Below are positions 17,025 to 27,564 of a stretch of DNA of 64,000 nt, piece after piece. Under the pieces are notes generated by a model. The model saw only the letters and a list, made by a program, of their open reading frames with translations, had not been told where the DNA came from and ran no database searches. The position numbers were made by a program, and so were the translations under genes. Origin of the DNA: Polyangium fumosum (GTDB taxonomy: Bacteria > Myxococcota_A > Polyangia > Polyangiales > Polyangiaceae); contig NZ_SSMQ01000030.1 of NCBI RefSeq assembly GCF_005144585.1, positions 1 through 64,000 on the forward strand, given 5' to 3'. Numbering within the stretch: position 1 is the stretch's first letter; each line of letters begins with the position of its first letter.

Positions 17025-18344
17025 ATGGACCGCCCGCTCGAACGGCCCGACGATCGATCGCGAAGGTGGCTCTTTGCCGCGGTGATCTACACGTTGGTCA
17101 CGGTCGTGTGTCTCGCCACGACGGGGCGCGAGCGGCTCACGACGCACACGCCATACAACCACTTCGCCTTGCTCGCCGACGCGTGGCTGCACGGCCGCCT
17201 GGACCTCGGCGGACCTCCTCCCGCGTACACGGGGAACAACGATTTCGTCGTGTGGGAGGGCAAGCACTACGTGAGCTTTCCGCCGTTCCCCGCGGTCCTC
17301 TTGCTACCGGCGGTCAAGCTCGCGGGCAGCGTCGATCGCGTTCGGGACGGGCAGATCTTCGCGCTCTTCACGGGCCTCGCGCCGGCGCTCCTGTACCTCG
17401 GCCTCGACGCGCTCGCCCGCGCCGGCAGGACGGGACGATCCGAGCGGGAGAACGTGCTCCTCTCGCTGCTCTTCGCGTTCGGCACCGTGTACTGGTTCTC
17501 CGCCGTGCAAGGCACGGTCTGGTTCGCCGCGCACGTCGTCGGCGCGGCGCTCGCGGCGCTCTATCTCTTCGCGTCCGTCGGCGCCGCGCACCCGATCCTC
17601 GCGGGCCTCGCGATCGGCCTCGGGTTTGCCACGCGCACGCCGCTCGGCTTCGCGTTCCCGCTCTTCGTATACGAGGCGGTCCGAGCGAGCGCGAACGCGG
17701 GCGCGAGCGGGCGCGTGCGACTCGCGGACGTGGACGCGCGAGCGCTCGCGACAAACCTCGCGCTCTTCGCCGTACCTGCCGCGGCGGTGCTCGGCGTCCT
17801 GCTCTGGTACAACGCCGCGCGGTTCGGCGATCCGTTCGAGTTCGGCCACCGGCTGCTGGCGATCACATGGCGGGCGCGCATCGAGCGGTGGGGGCTCTTC
17901 TCGTACCACTACCTCGGCCGGAACCTCGGCGTGATCCTGACGTCCTTGCCCTATACGGGCACGAGCAGCGCTCCGTTTCAGATCAACGCGCACGGCCTCG
18001 CGCTCTGGGTCACGACGCCCATCTACGCGTGGGTGCTCTGGCCGAGACGCACGCCGCCCTCGTTCTGGGCCGTCGCGCTCACGGCCGCATGCGTCGCGCT
18101 GCCGAGCTTGCTCTACCAGAACAGCGGCTGGATCCAGTTCGGCTACCGCTTCTCCAACGACTTCGCCGTGTTCCTGTTCGCGCTCCTCGCGCTCGGCAAG
18201 AGGCGGCTCGGCGGCTTCTTCTGGGCGTTCGCCCTGATCTCCGTCCTCGTCAACGCGTTCGGCGCGGTCACCTTCCAGCGCGCCGCGTATGGTCGATTCT
18301 ACTTCGTGGATCCGACCCAGAAAATTCTCCACCACCCCGATTGA
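17025..18344 (+). CDS. polytopic membrane protein, GT-C glycosyltransferase-like
   Basis: A 439-residue integral membrane protein with about ten hydrophobic segments. After the first helix comes a long polar loop with HTPYNHFALLADAWLHGR and NNDFVVWEGKHYVSFPPFPA, a pattern seen in bacterial proteins annotated as family-39-type (GT-C) glycosyl- or mannosyltransferases that use polyprenyl-phosphate sugars. The acidic residues in that loop would fit the catalytic site, but no donor or acceptor can be named. The C-terminal helices contain NSGWIQFGYRFSNDFAVFL. Start ATG 17025; the frame is open much further upstream but that part is antisense to yceD and rpmF. It is divergent from yceD and followed by pyrR after 61 bp. 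Confidence 0.65.
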   Translation: MDRPLERPDDRSRRWLFAAVIYTLVTVVCLATTGRERLTTHTPYNHFALLADAWLHGRLDLGGPPPAYTGNNDFVVWEGKHYVSFPPFPAVLLLPAVKLAGSVDRVRDGQIFALFTGLAPALLYLGLDALARAGRTGRSERENVLLSLLFAFGTVYWFSAVQGTVWFAAHVVGAALAALYLFASVGAAHPILAGLAIGLGFATRTPLGFAFPLFVYEAVRASANAGASGRVRLADVDARALATNLALFAVPAAAVLGVLLWYNAARFGDPFEFGHRLLAITWRARIERWGLFSYHYLGRNLGVILTSLPYTGTSSAPFQINAHGLALWVTTPIYAWVLWPRRTPPSFWAVALTAACVALPSLLYQNSGWIQFGYRFSNDFAVFLFALLALGKRRLGGFFWAFALISVLVNAFGAVTFQRAAYGRFYFVDPTQKILHHPD

Positions 18345-18405
18345 CGTGACGCACCCCGCACGGCCCGGGGACACCGCGTCGGCCTTGTGGTAGCTCGTCC
18401 CCGCC

Positions 18406-18945
18406 ATGTCCGAAGTCCTCCTCGATCCGGTCGCGGTGGCCCGAGGTCTCCGCCGCGTCGCTGGCGAGATCGCCGAACACGGCGGCGTCCGTGACCTCGC
18501 GCTGATCGGCATACGACGCGGCGGCGAGCCCCTCGCGGAGAGGCTCACCGCGCTGCTCCGCGAGCTCGAAGGTGAAGCGCCGCCGACGGGCTCCATCGAC
18601 ATCACCCTCTACCGCGACGACGCCGCGACGGCCCTGCCGAACCCCAAGATCGGCCCGAGCCGCATCCCCTTCGAGGTGCGCGGCAAGCGCGTCGTGCTCG
18701 TCGACGACGTCCTCTACACCGGCCGCACGATCCGCGCGGCGCTCGACGCGGTGCTCGACTACGGCCGCCCGCGCCGCATCGAGCTCTGCGTGCTCGTCGA
18801 CCGCGGCGGCCGCGAGCTGCCCATCCATCCGGACTACACCGTGCGCCGCGTAGAGCTCGGCCCCGGACAGAGGATCGAGGTCGCGCAGAAGGACGACGGC
18901 ACGTGGGCCACCATCGAAGAGTCATCCACCCTGGGGGGAACGTGA
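18406..18945 (+). CDS. pyrR: PyrR bifunctional pyrimidine regulator / uracil phosphoribosyltransferase
   Basis: In Gram-positives PyrR binds pyr mRNA to cause attenuation when UMP is high and has weak UPRTase activity. The 179-residue protein has the PRPP loop [16 protein letters not shown] (97-112), LIGIRRGG (33-40) and DITLYRDD (65-72), all typical of PyrR rather than Upp. Start ATG 18406. Its stop overlaps the GTG start of pyrB (GTGA at 18942-18945), so the two are coupled. I saw no clear anti-antiterminator structure in the 61-bp leader, so its regulatory mode here is open. Confidence 0.93.
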   Translation: MSEVLLDPVAVARGLRRVAGEIAEHGGVRDLALIGIRRGGEPLAERLTALLRELEGEAPPTGSIDITLYRDDAATALPNPKIGPSRIPFEVRGKRVVLVDDVLYTGRTIRAALDAVLDYGRPRRIELCVLVDRGGRELPIHPDYTVRRVELGPGQRIEVAQKDDGTWATIEESSTLGGT

Positions 18946-19901
18946 CGACACCACGCGCGCGATATCCGCACCGCCACCTGCTCGGGATCGAGGCCCTGGA
19001 GAGGACCGAAATCCTCTCGATCCTGGACGCTGCGGAGAGCTTCTTCGACGTCTCGCGGCGCAGCGTCCGGAAGGTGCCGACGCTCCGGGGCAAGACGGTG
19101 ATCAACCTCTTCTACGAGCCCTCTACGCGCACGCGCACCTCGTTCGAACTCGCGGGCAAGAGGCTCTCGGCTGACGTCATCAACATCAGCGTGTCGACGT
19201 CGAGCGCGGTCAAAGGCGAGACGCTCCTCGACACGGTGAAGAACCTCGAAGCGATGTGCCCGGACGTCCTCGTCCTCCGGCATCAAGCGTCGGGCGCTCC
19301 GCACTACGTCGCATCACGCACGAAGGCCGCCGTGGTCAACGCGGGCGACGGGACGCACGAGCACCCCACGCAAGCGTTGCTCGACGCGTTCACGATCCGA
19401 CGTCGCAAGGGACGGCTCGAAGGCCTCGTCGTGGCCATCTGCGGCGACGTCCTGCACAGCCGCGTCGCGCGATCGAACGCGCTTCTGCTGCGGAAGATGG
19501 GGGCCACGGTGCGCTTCGCGGGCCCTCGCACGCTCCTTCCACCCGCAGCCGAGTCGCTCGGCGCAGAGGTGCACGATCGACTCGAACCAGCGCTCGAAGG
19601 CGCCGACGTCGTGATGATGCTCCGCGTCCAGCGCGAGCGCCTCGCGGGCACGTTCTTGCCGAGCACGCGCGAGTACAGCAGGAAGTTCGGGCTTAACGAG
19701 GCGCGACTCGCGCTCGCCGCGCCCGACGCGATCGTGATGCACCCCGGGCCCATGAACCGAGGCGTGGAGATCGACCCTCTCGTGGCGGATGGCTCACGCA
19801 GCGTCATCCTCGATCAGGTGGAAGCGGGCGTCGCCGTGCGAATGGCGGTCTTGTGGATGCTCGCGACGGAGGCCGAGGGAGAGCCCACCGCGGGCGCGTG
19901 A
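18942..19901 (+). CDS. pyrB: aspartate carbamoyltransferase catalytic subunit
   Basis: First committed step of pyrimidine synthesis, making carbamoyl-aspartate. The 319-residue protein shows the carbamoyl-phosphate motif STRTR (61-65), the SAVKGE loop with K91, HPTQALLD (141-148) and MMLRVQRER near 226-234. GTG 18942 is chosen because it overlaps the pyrR stop and follows TGGGGGGAAC. The usual partners pyrC and pyrI do not follow; an ECF sigma factor gene is next after 100 bp. Lack of pyrI suggests a class that works as trimer or with a dihydroorotase encoded elsewhere. Confidence 0.96.
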   Translation: MTTPRARYPHRHLLGIEALERTEILSILDAAESFFDVSRRSVRKVPTLRGKTVINLFYEPSTRTRTSFELAGKRLSADVINISVSTSSAVKGETLLDTVKNLEAMCPDVLVLRHQASGAPHYVASRTKAAVVNAGDGTHEHPTQALLDAFTIRRRKGRLEGLVVAICGDVLHSRVARSNALLLRKMGATVRFAGPRTLLPPAAESLGAEVHDRLEPALEGADVVMMLRVQRERLAGTFLPSTREYSRKFGLNEARLALAAPDAIVMHPGPMNRGVEIDPLVADGSRSVILDQVEAGVAVRMAVLWMLATEAEGEPTAGA

Positions 19902-20001
19902 GCGCGGATGACCATTGACGCTCCCTGCCCTCCGCAGGACAAACCGTTCGAGAGGCGCGGGCAACGTCGATCACGCGAGCCACGCCTCGGGGCGGTGAAC
20001 C

Positions 20002-20946
20002 ATGAAAAGGACCGACGAGCGTCCCCGCAGCGCAAACGGAAAACGAGCTCCACGCACAAGTTCGTCCGGTGAAACCCCTGCCGTGGGCGAGCGCCGTTGC
20101 GCTTCGCCCCCGCCGCCACCGACATCCCCTTCCCTGTGGTTTCCGGATGGCGACCCTCCGCTGTCTCCCGACGCTGTCCCTCTGGATCCGCTGCATCCTC
20201 CCGTTCCGTATCCCTTCGCGGAGGAGCTCATCTCCGGGCCCCTGCCTCCGCGTGACGAGGTCTTCCAGCAGCTCTATGCGCGCGAATGGGAGTTCGTCCT
20301 GCGCACCGTCGAGCGGTACGGAGTGCCCTCCCGCGACGCCGACGACATCGCGCAGGAGGTCTTCTCGGTCGCCTTGCGGCGGATCGAGGATCACGACGCG
20401 GCGAGCTCTGCGCGCCCTTGGCTCTTCGTCATCGCCATGCAGCTCGCGACGAACTACCGAAAGCTCGCGCGGCACCGCATCGAGCCGCTCGTGGCCGATT
20501 GGCCACCGGAGCCGATGAGCGACACCCTCGCGGCCGAATCCGCGCTCCTGGAAGGCGAAGAGCAAGCGCTCGCCCGGGAGCTCATCGGCCGGATGCGCCC
20601 GAAGCTCCGCGAGATCCTCGTCCTGCACGACCTCGAAGAGCAGACGATGCCGGAGATCGCCGAGAAGCTCGGGATCCCGGTCAAGACGGCTTACGCTCGG
20701 CTGAAGCTCGCACGCGCAGAGGCGCTTCGACGAGGGCGCGCGCTCGCCGCGTCGAGCCTCGCCGTGTCGACGCCACGCCCGATGCGGCCGAAAGATCTGC
20801 TCCGCGTGCGCGAGGTGCTCCTCGCGTATGCGCATCAACCGCCCCGCGCAGCGCGCGCCTCACGCCGTCGCAATCAGCCCGTCACGTATCCCTGCGCCAT
20901 CCCCGTGCGGGAGCTGTCCTACCCCAGGATCGTCTTCCCATCGTGA
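20002..20946 (+). CDS. ECF-type RNA polymerase sigma factor
   Basis: A 314-residue extracytoplasmic-function-like sigma factor. Residues 1-85 are a Pro/Ser-rich unstructured extension. Sigma region 2 spans about 86-155 (EVFQQLYAREWEFVL, DADDIAQEVFSVALRR, RPWLFVIAMQLATNYRK) and region 4 about 185-245 (RELIGRMRPKLREILVLHD, MPEIAEKLGIPVKTAYARLK helix-turn-helix). A basic tail of 60 residues follows. No anti-sigma gene is adjacent: pyrB is upstream and M16 peptidase genes converge downstream. Control may be through the N-terminal or C-terminal extension or by phosphorylation; this is speculation. ATG 20002 follows ggggcggtgaacc. Confidence 0.88.
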   Translation: MKRTDERPRSANGKRAPRTSSSGETPAVGERRCASPPPPPTSPSLWFPDGDPPLSPDAVPLDPLHPPVPYPFAEELISGPLPPRDEVFQQLYAREWEFVLRTVERYGVPSRDADDIAQEVFSVALRRIEDHDAASSARPWLFVIAMQLATNYRKLARHRIEPLVADWPPEPMSDTLAAESALLEGEEQALARELIGRMRPKLREILVLHDLEEQTMPEIAEKLGIPVKTAYARLKLARAEALRRGRALAASSLAVSTPRPMRPKDLLRVREVLLAYAHQPPRAARASRRRNQPVTYPCAIPVRELSYPRIVFPS

Positions 20947-20953
20947 GGGAAAC

Positions 20954-20981
20954 GGCGCGCGGATCACACGACCCGCGCGCC
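20954..20981. terminator. bidirectional hairpin terminator
   Basis: Perfect 9-bp stem ggcgcgcgg/ccgcgcgcc (20954-20962 with 20973-20981), 10-nt loop, between the convergent sigma factor and M16 peptidase genes. No T-run. Confidence 0.6.
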
Positions 20982-20984
20982 AGA

Positions 20985-22265
20985 TCATTCGAGGTCAAAC
21001 GGATCGACCTGCGTCTCCTGCAACCGCGGGACGGACTTCGTGACGGCATCGCCGATCTGCGAGAACGTTCCAACGACCGAGACGACGAGGTCGTCCTCCG
21101 ACAGACGCTCGCGGATCGCGGCGTTCGCCTCGTCCAGCGTGACGGCCTCGATCTGCTCGAGCTGCTTGTCGTGGTATCCCTCGGGCAACTCGTAGAGCGC
21201 GGCCTCGAGCTTCTGGTAGGCCCGTTTCCTCGCCGTATCCACCTCGAAGGCGTGGGAGCGGACGAGGTACTTCTTGACGAACGAGAGCTCGTCCCGCGTG
21301 ATCCCGTCCTTGCGGAGCGCGTGCAGAAGCTCGAGCTTCAGGGCGAGGCAGGCCGCGGCATCCGACGCCTTGGGCGCGGTCCACATCGTGAACGCGTCCC
21401 TCTGCCGATCGAACCCGACGCGCGAGGACGCGCCGTACGACCAGCCGCGCTTCGCCCGCACCTCCTGCATGAGCCGCGACGTGAAAGTCCCTCCGAACGC
21501 CGTGTTCGCCACGAGGAGCGCGACGTGATCCGGGTCGTTCGGGTGTGTCCCGAGCCCTCCCACGATCATCTGCGTCTGGGTTCGCTCCGGCTTGTCGACG
21601 AAGACGAGCCGACGGCCGGCCCGTCGCGCCGGCGGCGGCACGGGATCCGCGACTCTTGCGCCGGCCGGGAGTCCGGAAAGCAGGCGCTCGGCGATCGCGT
21701 GCCCTTCCTCCACGTCGACGTCTCCCGAGATCGTGACGATCGCGTTCTCCCGCGCGTAGTGCGCCCCGTAGAACGACACCACGTCAGCACGCTCGACCGC
21801 ACGCAATGCGGGAATGCAACCTGCGACGCGGCGGCCGTACGGATGACCCGCAAAGAGCGTCCGGCGGAAGGCGCGCGCGCACAAGGTGCCGTCGCTGTCG
21901 CGCGACTCGATGAGCTCGGCCTCGGCTTCACGCTTCAGCCGAGCGAGCTCGGCCTCGTCGAACGAGGGCCGGGCGAGCAGCGTCGACGCAAGGTCCACGA
22001 ATGGATCGAGCGAACGCCGGATCACCTCGAAGTGAACCGTGCTCGAGCTCGGCGAGACGTCCACGCCGAGCTCGCCGCCGAGGAGGTCGATTGTCTGCTC
22101 AATCTTCTCCGAGCTCCACCCTTCGGCACCACGACGGAGCATGCGGGCCGTGGTGCGCCCGAGCCCCTCGCGGCCCACGGGGTCGTGCGCCGATCCCGAT
22201 CGGAACGCGACGACGACGCTCACGAGAGGCAACGCGGGGCTCGGCTCGACGATGACATGCGTCAC
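20985..22265 (-). CDS. M16 family peptidase-like subunit, non-catalytic
   Basis: A 426-residue member of the M16 (pitrilysin/processing peptidase) family that lacks the HxxEH zinc motif: the equivalent N-terminal region reads GREGLGRTTARMLRRGAEG. It keeps the second-domain substrate-binding signature RGWSYGASSRVGF and FGGTFTSRLMQEVRAKRG. This matches the inactive half of two-subunit bacterial M16B peptidases. It overlaps the catalytic subunit gene by 4 bp (ATGA at 22265-22262), implying a 1:1 heterodimer. There is no signal peptide, so it is probably cytoplasmic or exported by another route. Start ATG 22265. Confidence 0.9.
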   Translation of the reverse strand: MTHVIVEPSPALPLVSVVVAFRSGSAHDPVGREGLGRTTARMLRRGAEGWSSEKIEQTIDLLGGELGVDVSPSSSTVHFEVIRRSLDPFVDLASTLLARPSFDEAELARLKREAEAELIESRDSDGTLCARAFRRTLFAGHPYGRRVAGCIPALRAVERADVVSFYGAHYARENAIVTISGDVDVEEGHAIAERLLSGLPAGARVADPVPPPARRAGRRLVFVDKPERTQTQMIVGGLGTHPNDPDHVALLVANTAFGGTFTSRLMQEVRAKRGWSYGASSRVGFDRQRDAFTMWTAPKASDAAACLALKLELLHALRKDGITRDELSFVKKYLVRSHAFEVDTARKRAYQKLEAALYELPEGYHDKQLEQIEAVTLDEANAAIRERLSEDDLVVSVVGTFSQIGDAVTKSVPRLQETQVDPFDLE

Positions 22266-23707
22266 GACGCCACCTCCTCTTCACTCCCCTCGCCTTCCGC
22301 CTCTTCGTCGTCCACCTCGTCACTCTCCATCGATCCGTCGGGCGCCACCTCGATGACCGTCCTCGACGAGCGCGCGAGGTAACGCCGCGCCACGCGCAGG
22401 AGATCTCCCACGGTGATTCTGCGGTACGCCGCGAGCCGTTCGAAGAGCGCCGCCGGATCGCCCAGCACGATCTCGTAAAACCCAATCTGCTCGGCCTTGC
22501 CGCTCACCGTCTCGAGTCCTTGCAGCACCGCGAGCTCGACGCGCGCCTTTGCCTTTTCGAGCTCCTCCTCCGTGACCGGCTCGACGCGGACCCGATCGAG
22601 CAGAACGTCGAGCGCCGCGCAGAGCGCCTCCGCGGTGTGCTCGCCTCGCGCCGACAAGAAGACGTCGTAGAGCGATGGATCGCGGAACGCACCCACCCAG
22701 CCTCGCACGTCGGTGGCGATCTCCTGCTCCTGGATGAGCGCGCGATGCACCCGCGAGGAGCGCCCTCCGAAGAGGATCTCGTTCAGGAGCACGAGCGCCG
22801 GATGATCGAAGTCTCCGAGCGCCGGCGATTTGTACCCGATCGCCACCTTGTGCGTCGGCGTCGGCTTGGTGATCTGGATCCGATGCTCCACGGTCTGCGG
22901 AGGCTCGGGGTGCACGTCCTCGACCGGCAGGACCGAGGGCGGCAGGCCGCCGTAGTTGTCCTGCACGAGCCGGAGCACTTGCCCGATGTCGACGTCGCCG
23001 ACGATCGCCATCGCCGCGTTGTTCGGTGCGTAATACGTCCGGTAGAACGAGACGCAGTCGTCGGTCGTGAAGCCCAGGATGTCGTCCATCCATCCGATCG
23101 TCGGATGCCCGTAGCCGTGCTCGCGAAACGCCTCCTTGTAGAGGACCTCGCTGATCGCACCGTCCACGTCGTCGTCGACGCGTTGCCTCCGCTCGTTCGC
23201 GACGACCTCCTTCTCGCTCGCCACCTGCGGATCACGCAGCACGAGGCGCGACATCCGGTCCGCTTCGAGCCGCAGCGTGAGCTCCAGCGCCTCGGCGGGC
23301 AGGTTCGTGTGGTAGTACGTCCAGTCGAGGAACGTCGCGGCGTTCGTCTCGGCGCCCGCTTCTTCGAGGGTGCGATCGAACGCGCCGTGGGCCGAGGTCT
23401 CGGTCTCGCCGAACATGAGGTGCTCGAAGAGATGGGCGATGCCCGTCTTGCCGACGCGCTCGTGCCGCGAGCCCACGCCGAACCACGTCTGCACGCAGAC
23501 GACGGGCGCAGCGTTGTCCTGCAGGATCAGCACCCGCAGGCCGTTGCCTAGGACGAAACGTTCGACACGCATGGTCGGGCCGAACGAGATGGTGGCGTCG
23601 TGCTCGGCCTCGGCGAGGCGGGTCCGGTTGCGGTTGAGCTCGGCGAGGAGCTCGGCGAAAGGACCTTTCCGGACGCGCGAGCGGAGATTCGGGAGGGCCG
23701 TATGCAT
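22262..23707 (-). CDS. M16 family zinc metallopeptidase, catalytic subunit
   Basis: A 481-residue M16B peptidase. The inverted zinc motif HLFEH is at 92-96 (ligands H92 and H96, catalytic E95), with the distal Glu ligand E172 in ANERR 76 residues after H92 as expected. The protein forms half of a clamshell with the non-catalytic partner encoded next. The C-terminus is a Glu/Asp-rich tail (EVDDEEAEGEGSEEE). No signal peptide is visible from ATG 23707; an internal ATG at residue 46 (MRVERFVLGNGLRV) is an alternative start close to the usual family N-terminus. The substrate is unknown. Confidence 0.93.
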   Translation of the reverse strand: MHTALPNLRSRVRKGPFAELLAELNRNRTRLAEAEHDATISFGPTMRVERFVLGNGLRVLILQDNAAPVVCVQTWFGVGSRHERVGKTGIAHLFEHLMFGETETSAHGAFDRTLEEAGAETNAATFLDWTYYHTNLPAEALELTLRLEADRMSRLVLRDPQVASEKEVVANERRQRVDDDVDGAISEVLYKEAFREHGYGHPTIGWMDDILGFTTDDCVSFYRTYYAPNNAAMAIVGDVDIGQVLRLVQDNYGGLPPSVLPVEDVHPEPPQTVEHRIQITKPTPTHKVAIGYKSPALGDFDHPALVLLNEILFGGRSSRVHRALIQEQEIATDVRGWVGAFRDPSLYDVFLSARGEHTAEALCAALDVLLDRVRVEPVTEEELEKAKARVELAVLQGLETVSGKAEQIGFYEIVLGDPAALFERLAAYRRITVGDLLRVARRYLARSSRTVIEVAPDGSMESDEVDDEEAEGEGSEEEVAS

Positions 23708-23801
23708 CTGCCGCTCTCCCTTACCACATCACGCCTGCAAGCGCGGCCAGGCGCCACGCGGGCGCGGACGATGCGGCCCCCTCGTCAGGGGCGGACGTGG
23801 C

Positions 23802-24419
23802 TCAGCGGCGCGGCGCCGCGTGGCACAGGACGTCCTCGGGGATCCGCGTCGACTGATGGCACTCCCACTTGTCGTCGTGGCAGGAGATGACGAGCACGCC
23901 GGCCTCGTAGGCTTCTTTCAACGACGAGCCCGCTCGCTGGTGGAGCAGGTTCTCGGGCACCCGCTCGTTGCACCCCTTGCCCATGTCGACCTCGAGCTTG
24001 CGGTTGCCCTTGTTCGCCTTCACCGGGTTCGGCGGCGTCTTGCCCTTGTCGGCCGTGCGCACCGCGGCTTCGAGCTTCTTCACGATGCGCTCCACGTAGT
24101 CCTTGTCGACGAGGGGATCGGTGCCGCGCGGCGTGACCATCGCGATCGTGTACTGGATCGCCATCATCTGCTGATCCGGCGGAGCGCTCGGCTGGATCGG
24201 GCCCGCCGATCCGAGCGGCACGGGCCGCGGCGGCATCTCGATCTTCGCCTTCGCCGGCGGAGGCGGCGTCGTTGCGGAGGGCGGCGGCTCGACCGAGGGC
24301 GGTGGCGCAGCCGAGGGCGCCGCGGACGACGCGCCCTTGGTCGAGGCCGGTTCGTCGCAGGCGGCGAGCGCGAGGAGGAGCGGGAGGCAGAGCGGGAGAG
24401 CGCGTCGAGCGACCGACAT
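23802..24419 (-). CDS. hypothetical lipoprotein
   Basis: A 205-residue predicted lipoprotein: basic start, hydrophobic segment and lipobox LAAC (C21), then a low-complexity Ser/Pro/Ala stretch to about residue 75. The globular C-terminal part (80-205) has DYVERIVKKLEAAVRT and five Cys-containing or charged segments including MGKGCNERVPENLL, VLVISCHDDKWEC and EDVLCHAA. Four cysteines in that part could form disulfides in the periplasm. No family is recognised. It lies 94 bp after the start of the M16 gene and 49 bp before lepA ends, same strand, so it may be in the lepA transcript. Confidence 0.75.
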   Translation of the reverse strand: MSVARRALPLCLPLLLALAACDEPASTKGASSAAPSAAPPPSVEPPPSATTPPPPAKAKIEMPPRPVPLGSAGPIQPSAPPDQQMMAIQYTIAMVTPRGTDPLVDKDYVERIVKKLEAAVRTADKGKTPPNPVKANKGNRKLEVDMGKGCNERVPENLLHQRAGSSLKEAYEAGVLVISCHDDKWECHQSTRIPEDVLCHAAPRR

Positions 24420-24468
24420 GTCGCGCCTTATACGAAGGCTCGGTCCCGGACGGTAGAGGGCGCGCGCT

Positions 24469-26271
<1,803 letters not shown>

Positions 26272-26347
26272 ACTTCCGTGAGGCCGGCAAGACGACGGCC
26301 GCGTGCTCCTAGCGCGTCGCGCGGGCGAAAGCCACGGCTTGCGGCGG

Positions 26348-26539
26348 TTACTTCTTCTGGACCGTCGTCTCCAGGCTCATCTGTCCCGGGAGCACGTGCT
26401 CGTAGTGCTTGAGGACCATGTCGATCCCCTCGCGGATGTAGACCGCGATCGGCACCTTCGTCCGGTCGTGCAGGAGCTTCAGGCGCTCGGCCTGCTCGGG
26501 CGTGATGTAGATGGTCGTCGAGACTTTCTTTCGCGACAT
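26348..26539 (-). CDS. ribbon-helix-helix (CopG/MetJ-like) small protein
   Basis: A 63-residue protein with the ribbon-helix-helix pattern: the strand [19 protein letters not shown], then helix [23 protein letters not shown]. Such dimers bind operator DNA and frequently act as antitoxins or small repressors. No toxin ORF is adjacent, so an antitoxin role is not supported. It starts at ATG 26539 and lies 76 bp before lepA on the same strand; the 233-bp gap beyond its start separates it from a divergent lipoprotein gene whose promoter it might control (inference). Confidence 0.8.
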   Translation of the reverse strand: MSRKKVSTTIYITPEQAERLKLLHDRTKVPIAVYIREGIDMVLKHYEHVLPGQMSLETTVQKK

Positions 26540-26772
26540 GTCACGCCGGCCCTGCGCTCTTCACGTCGCCCGCCGGATGCGGACGACGCGCCCCCAGGAC
26601 TCCGAGGGGATACTGACAAGGCGTTACCCTAGATGCCGGTACGTGTGTTGTCAATCAGGAAGACTCGGGAGTCTCCGGAAACGCGCGTCAGAAGCAGGAG
26701 CACGAGCATGGCATCGGCCTCCCGCTCGCCTTGCGAAAGGGTTCGCGGTGCGTCTAGACTCGCCTCGAACGC

Positions 26773-27564
26773 TTGGAATCCAGCCGCTTTCCATGCCCTT
26801 TCCGCTGGGCGCGCTCGCTCGGCGTCGCGGCCCTCCTCACGTCGCTGCCGGCGATCGGCGCCACCGCATGCACCTCGGCCGATCCGGCCAGCGCGCCGCC
26901 CACCTTTCCCACGGGCGCCGAACGCGACACCGAGGTGAAGCACGAGGCCTGCGACATGGCCGCGGCGAACGCGCAGCGCTTCGACGCGAACGGGGACGGC
27001 AAACCCGACATGACCCGCGTGCCCGACGCCGCGGGGCGTGAGCTCTGCCGCGTCCTCGACCTCAACTTCGACGGCGCCATCGACGTCTTCGTCTACTACG
27101 ACCCCGCGGGCCGCGAGCGCCGTCGCGAGTCGGACTACGACAGAGACGGGCGGGCCGACGAGATCGTGAGCTCACGCGACGGCGCCGTGTTCCTGAAGGA
27201 ACGCGAGACCAACTTCGACGACAAGCTCGACACCTGGGACTACTACGAGGGCGGCCGCCTCGTCCGGCGCGAGCGCGACTCGGACGGCGACGGGCTCGTC
27301 GATCAGTGGTGGGCCTTCAACGATCCGACCGACGATCGATGCGCACTCGTCGCGACCGACCGCAACGTCGACGGCAAGCCCGATCCCGAAACGGTGCTCG
27401 ACCTCTGCGCGGAAGCCCGCGCGAAGCAGGCCGCGACGCCGCCCAAGCCCCAGGCCCCCGCACCGCGGCCCTCCGGCGCGGTGCCGCTCCCGAACGCGCC
27501 CGCCCCGATGCCGCCGGGGGGCGCGCCCATCGCACCGCAGCCTGGTGGAGCGAGCCCCCGATGA
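26773..27564 (+). CDS. lipoprotein with Asp-rich calcium-binding-like repeats (I)
   Basis: A 263-residue predicted lipoprotein: signal segment RSLGVAALLTSLPAIGATAC with C33 as lipidation site. The middle holds at least five DxNxDGxxD-type loops: DANGDGKPDMT, DLNFDGAIDVF, DYDRDGRADEI, ETNFDDKLDTW and DSDGDGLVDQW, spaced 20-25 residues, followed by DRNVDGKPDPE. These resemble calcium-binding type-3 or dockerin-like loops, each alternating with a VYYDPAGRERRRE-like strand. A Pro/Ala tail ends the protein. It overlaps the next gene by 4 bp (ATGA at 27561), a paralogue with the same repeat. Surface location and calcium binding are inferred. Confidence 0.8.
   Translation: MESSRFPCPFRWARSLGVAALLTSLPAIGATACTSADPASAPPTFPTGAERDTEVKHEACDMAAANAQRFDANGDGKPDMTRVPDAAGRELCRVLDLNFDGAIDVFVYYDPAGRERRRESDYDRDGRADEIVSSRDGAVFLKERETNFDDKLDTWDYYEGGRLVRRERDSDGDGLVDQWWAFNDPTDDRCALVATDRNVDGKPDPETVLDLCAEARAKQAATPPKPQAPAPRPSGAVPLPNAPAPMPPGGAPIAPQPGGASPR

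Noticed and set aside
26348-26539. Toxin-antitoxin locus
   Set aside because: The ribbon-helix-helix protein has no toxin neighbour within range; lepA is downstream.
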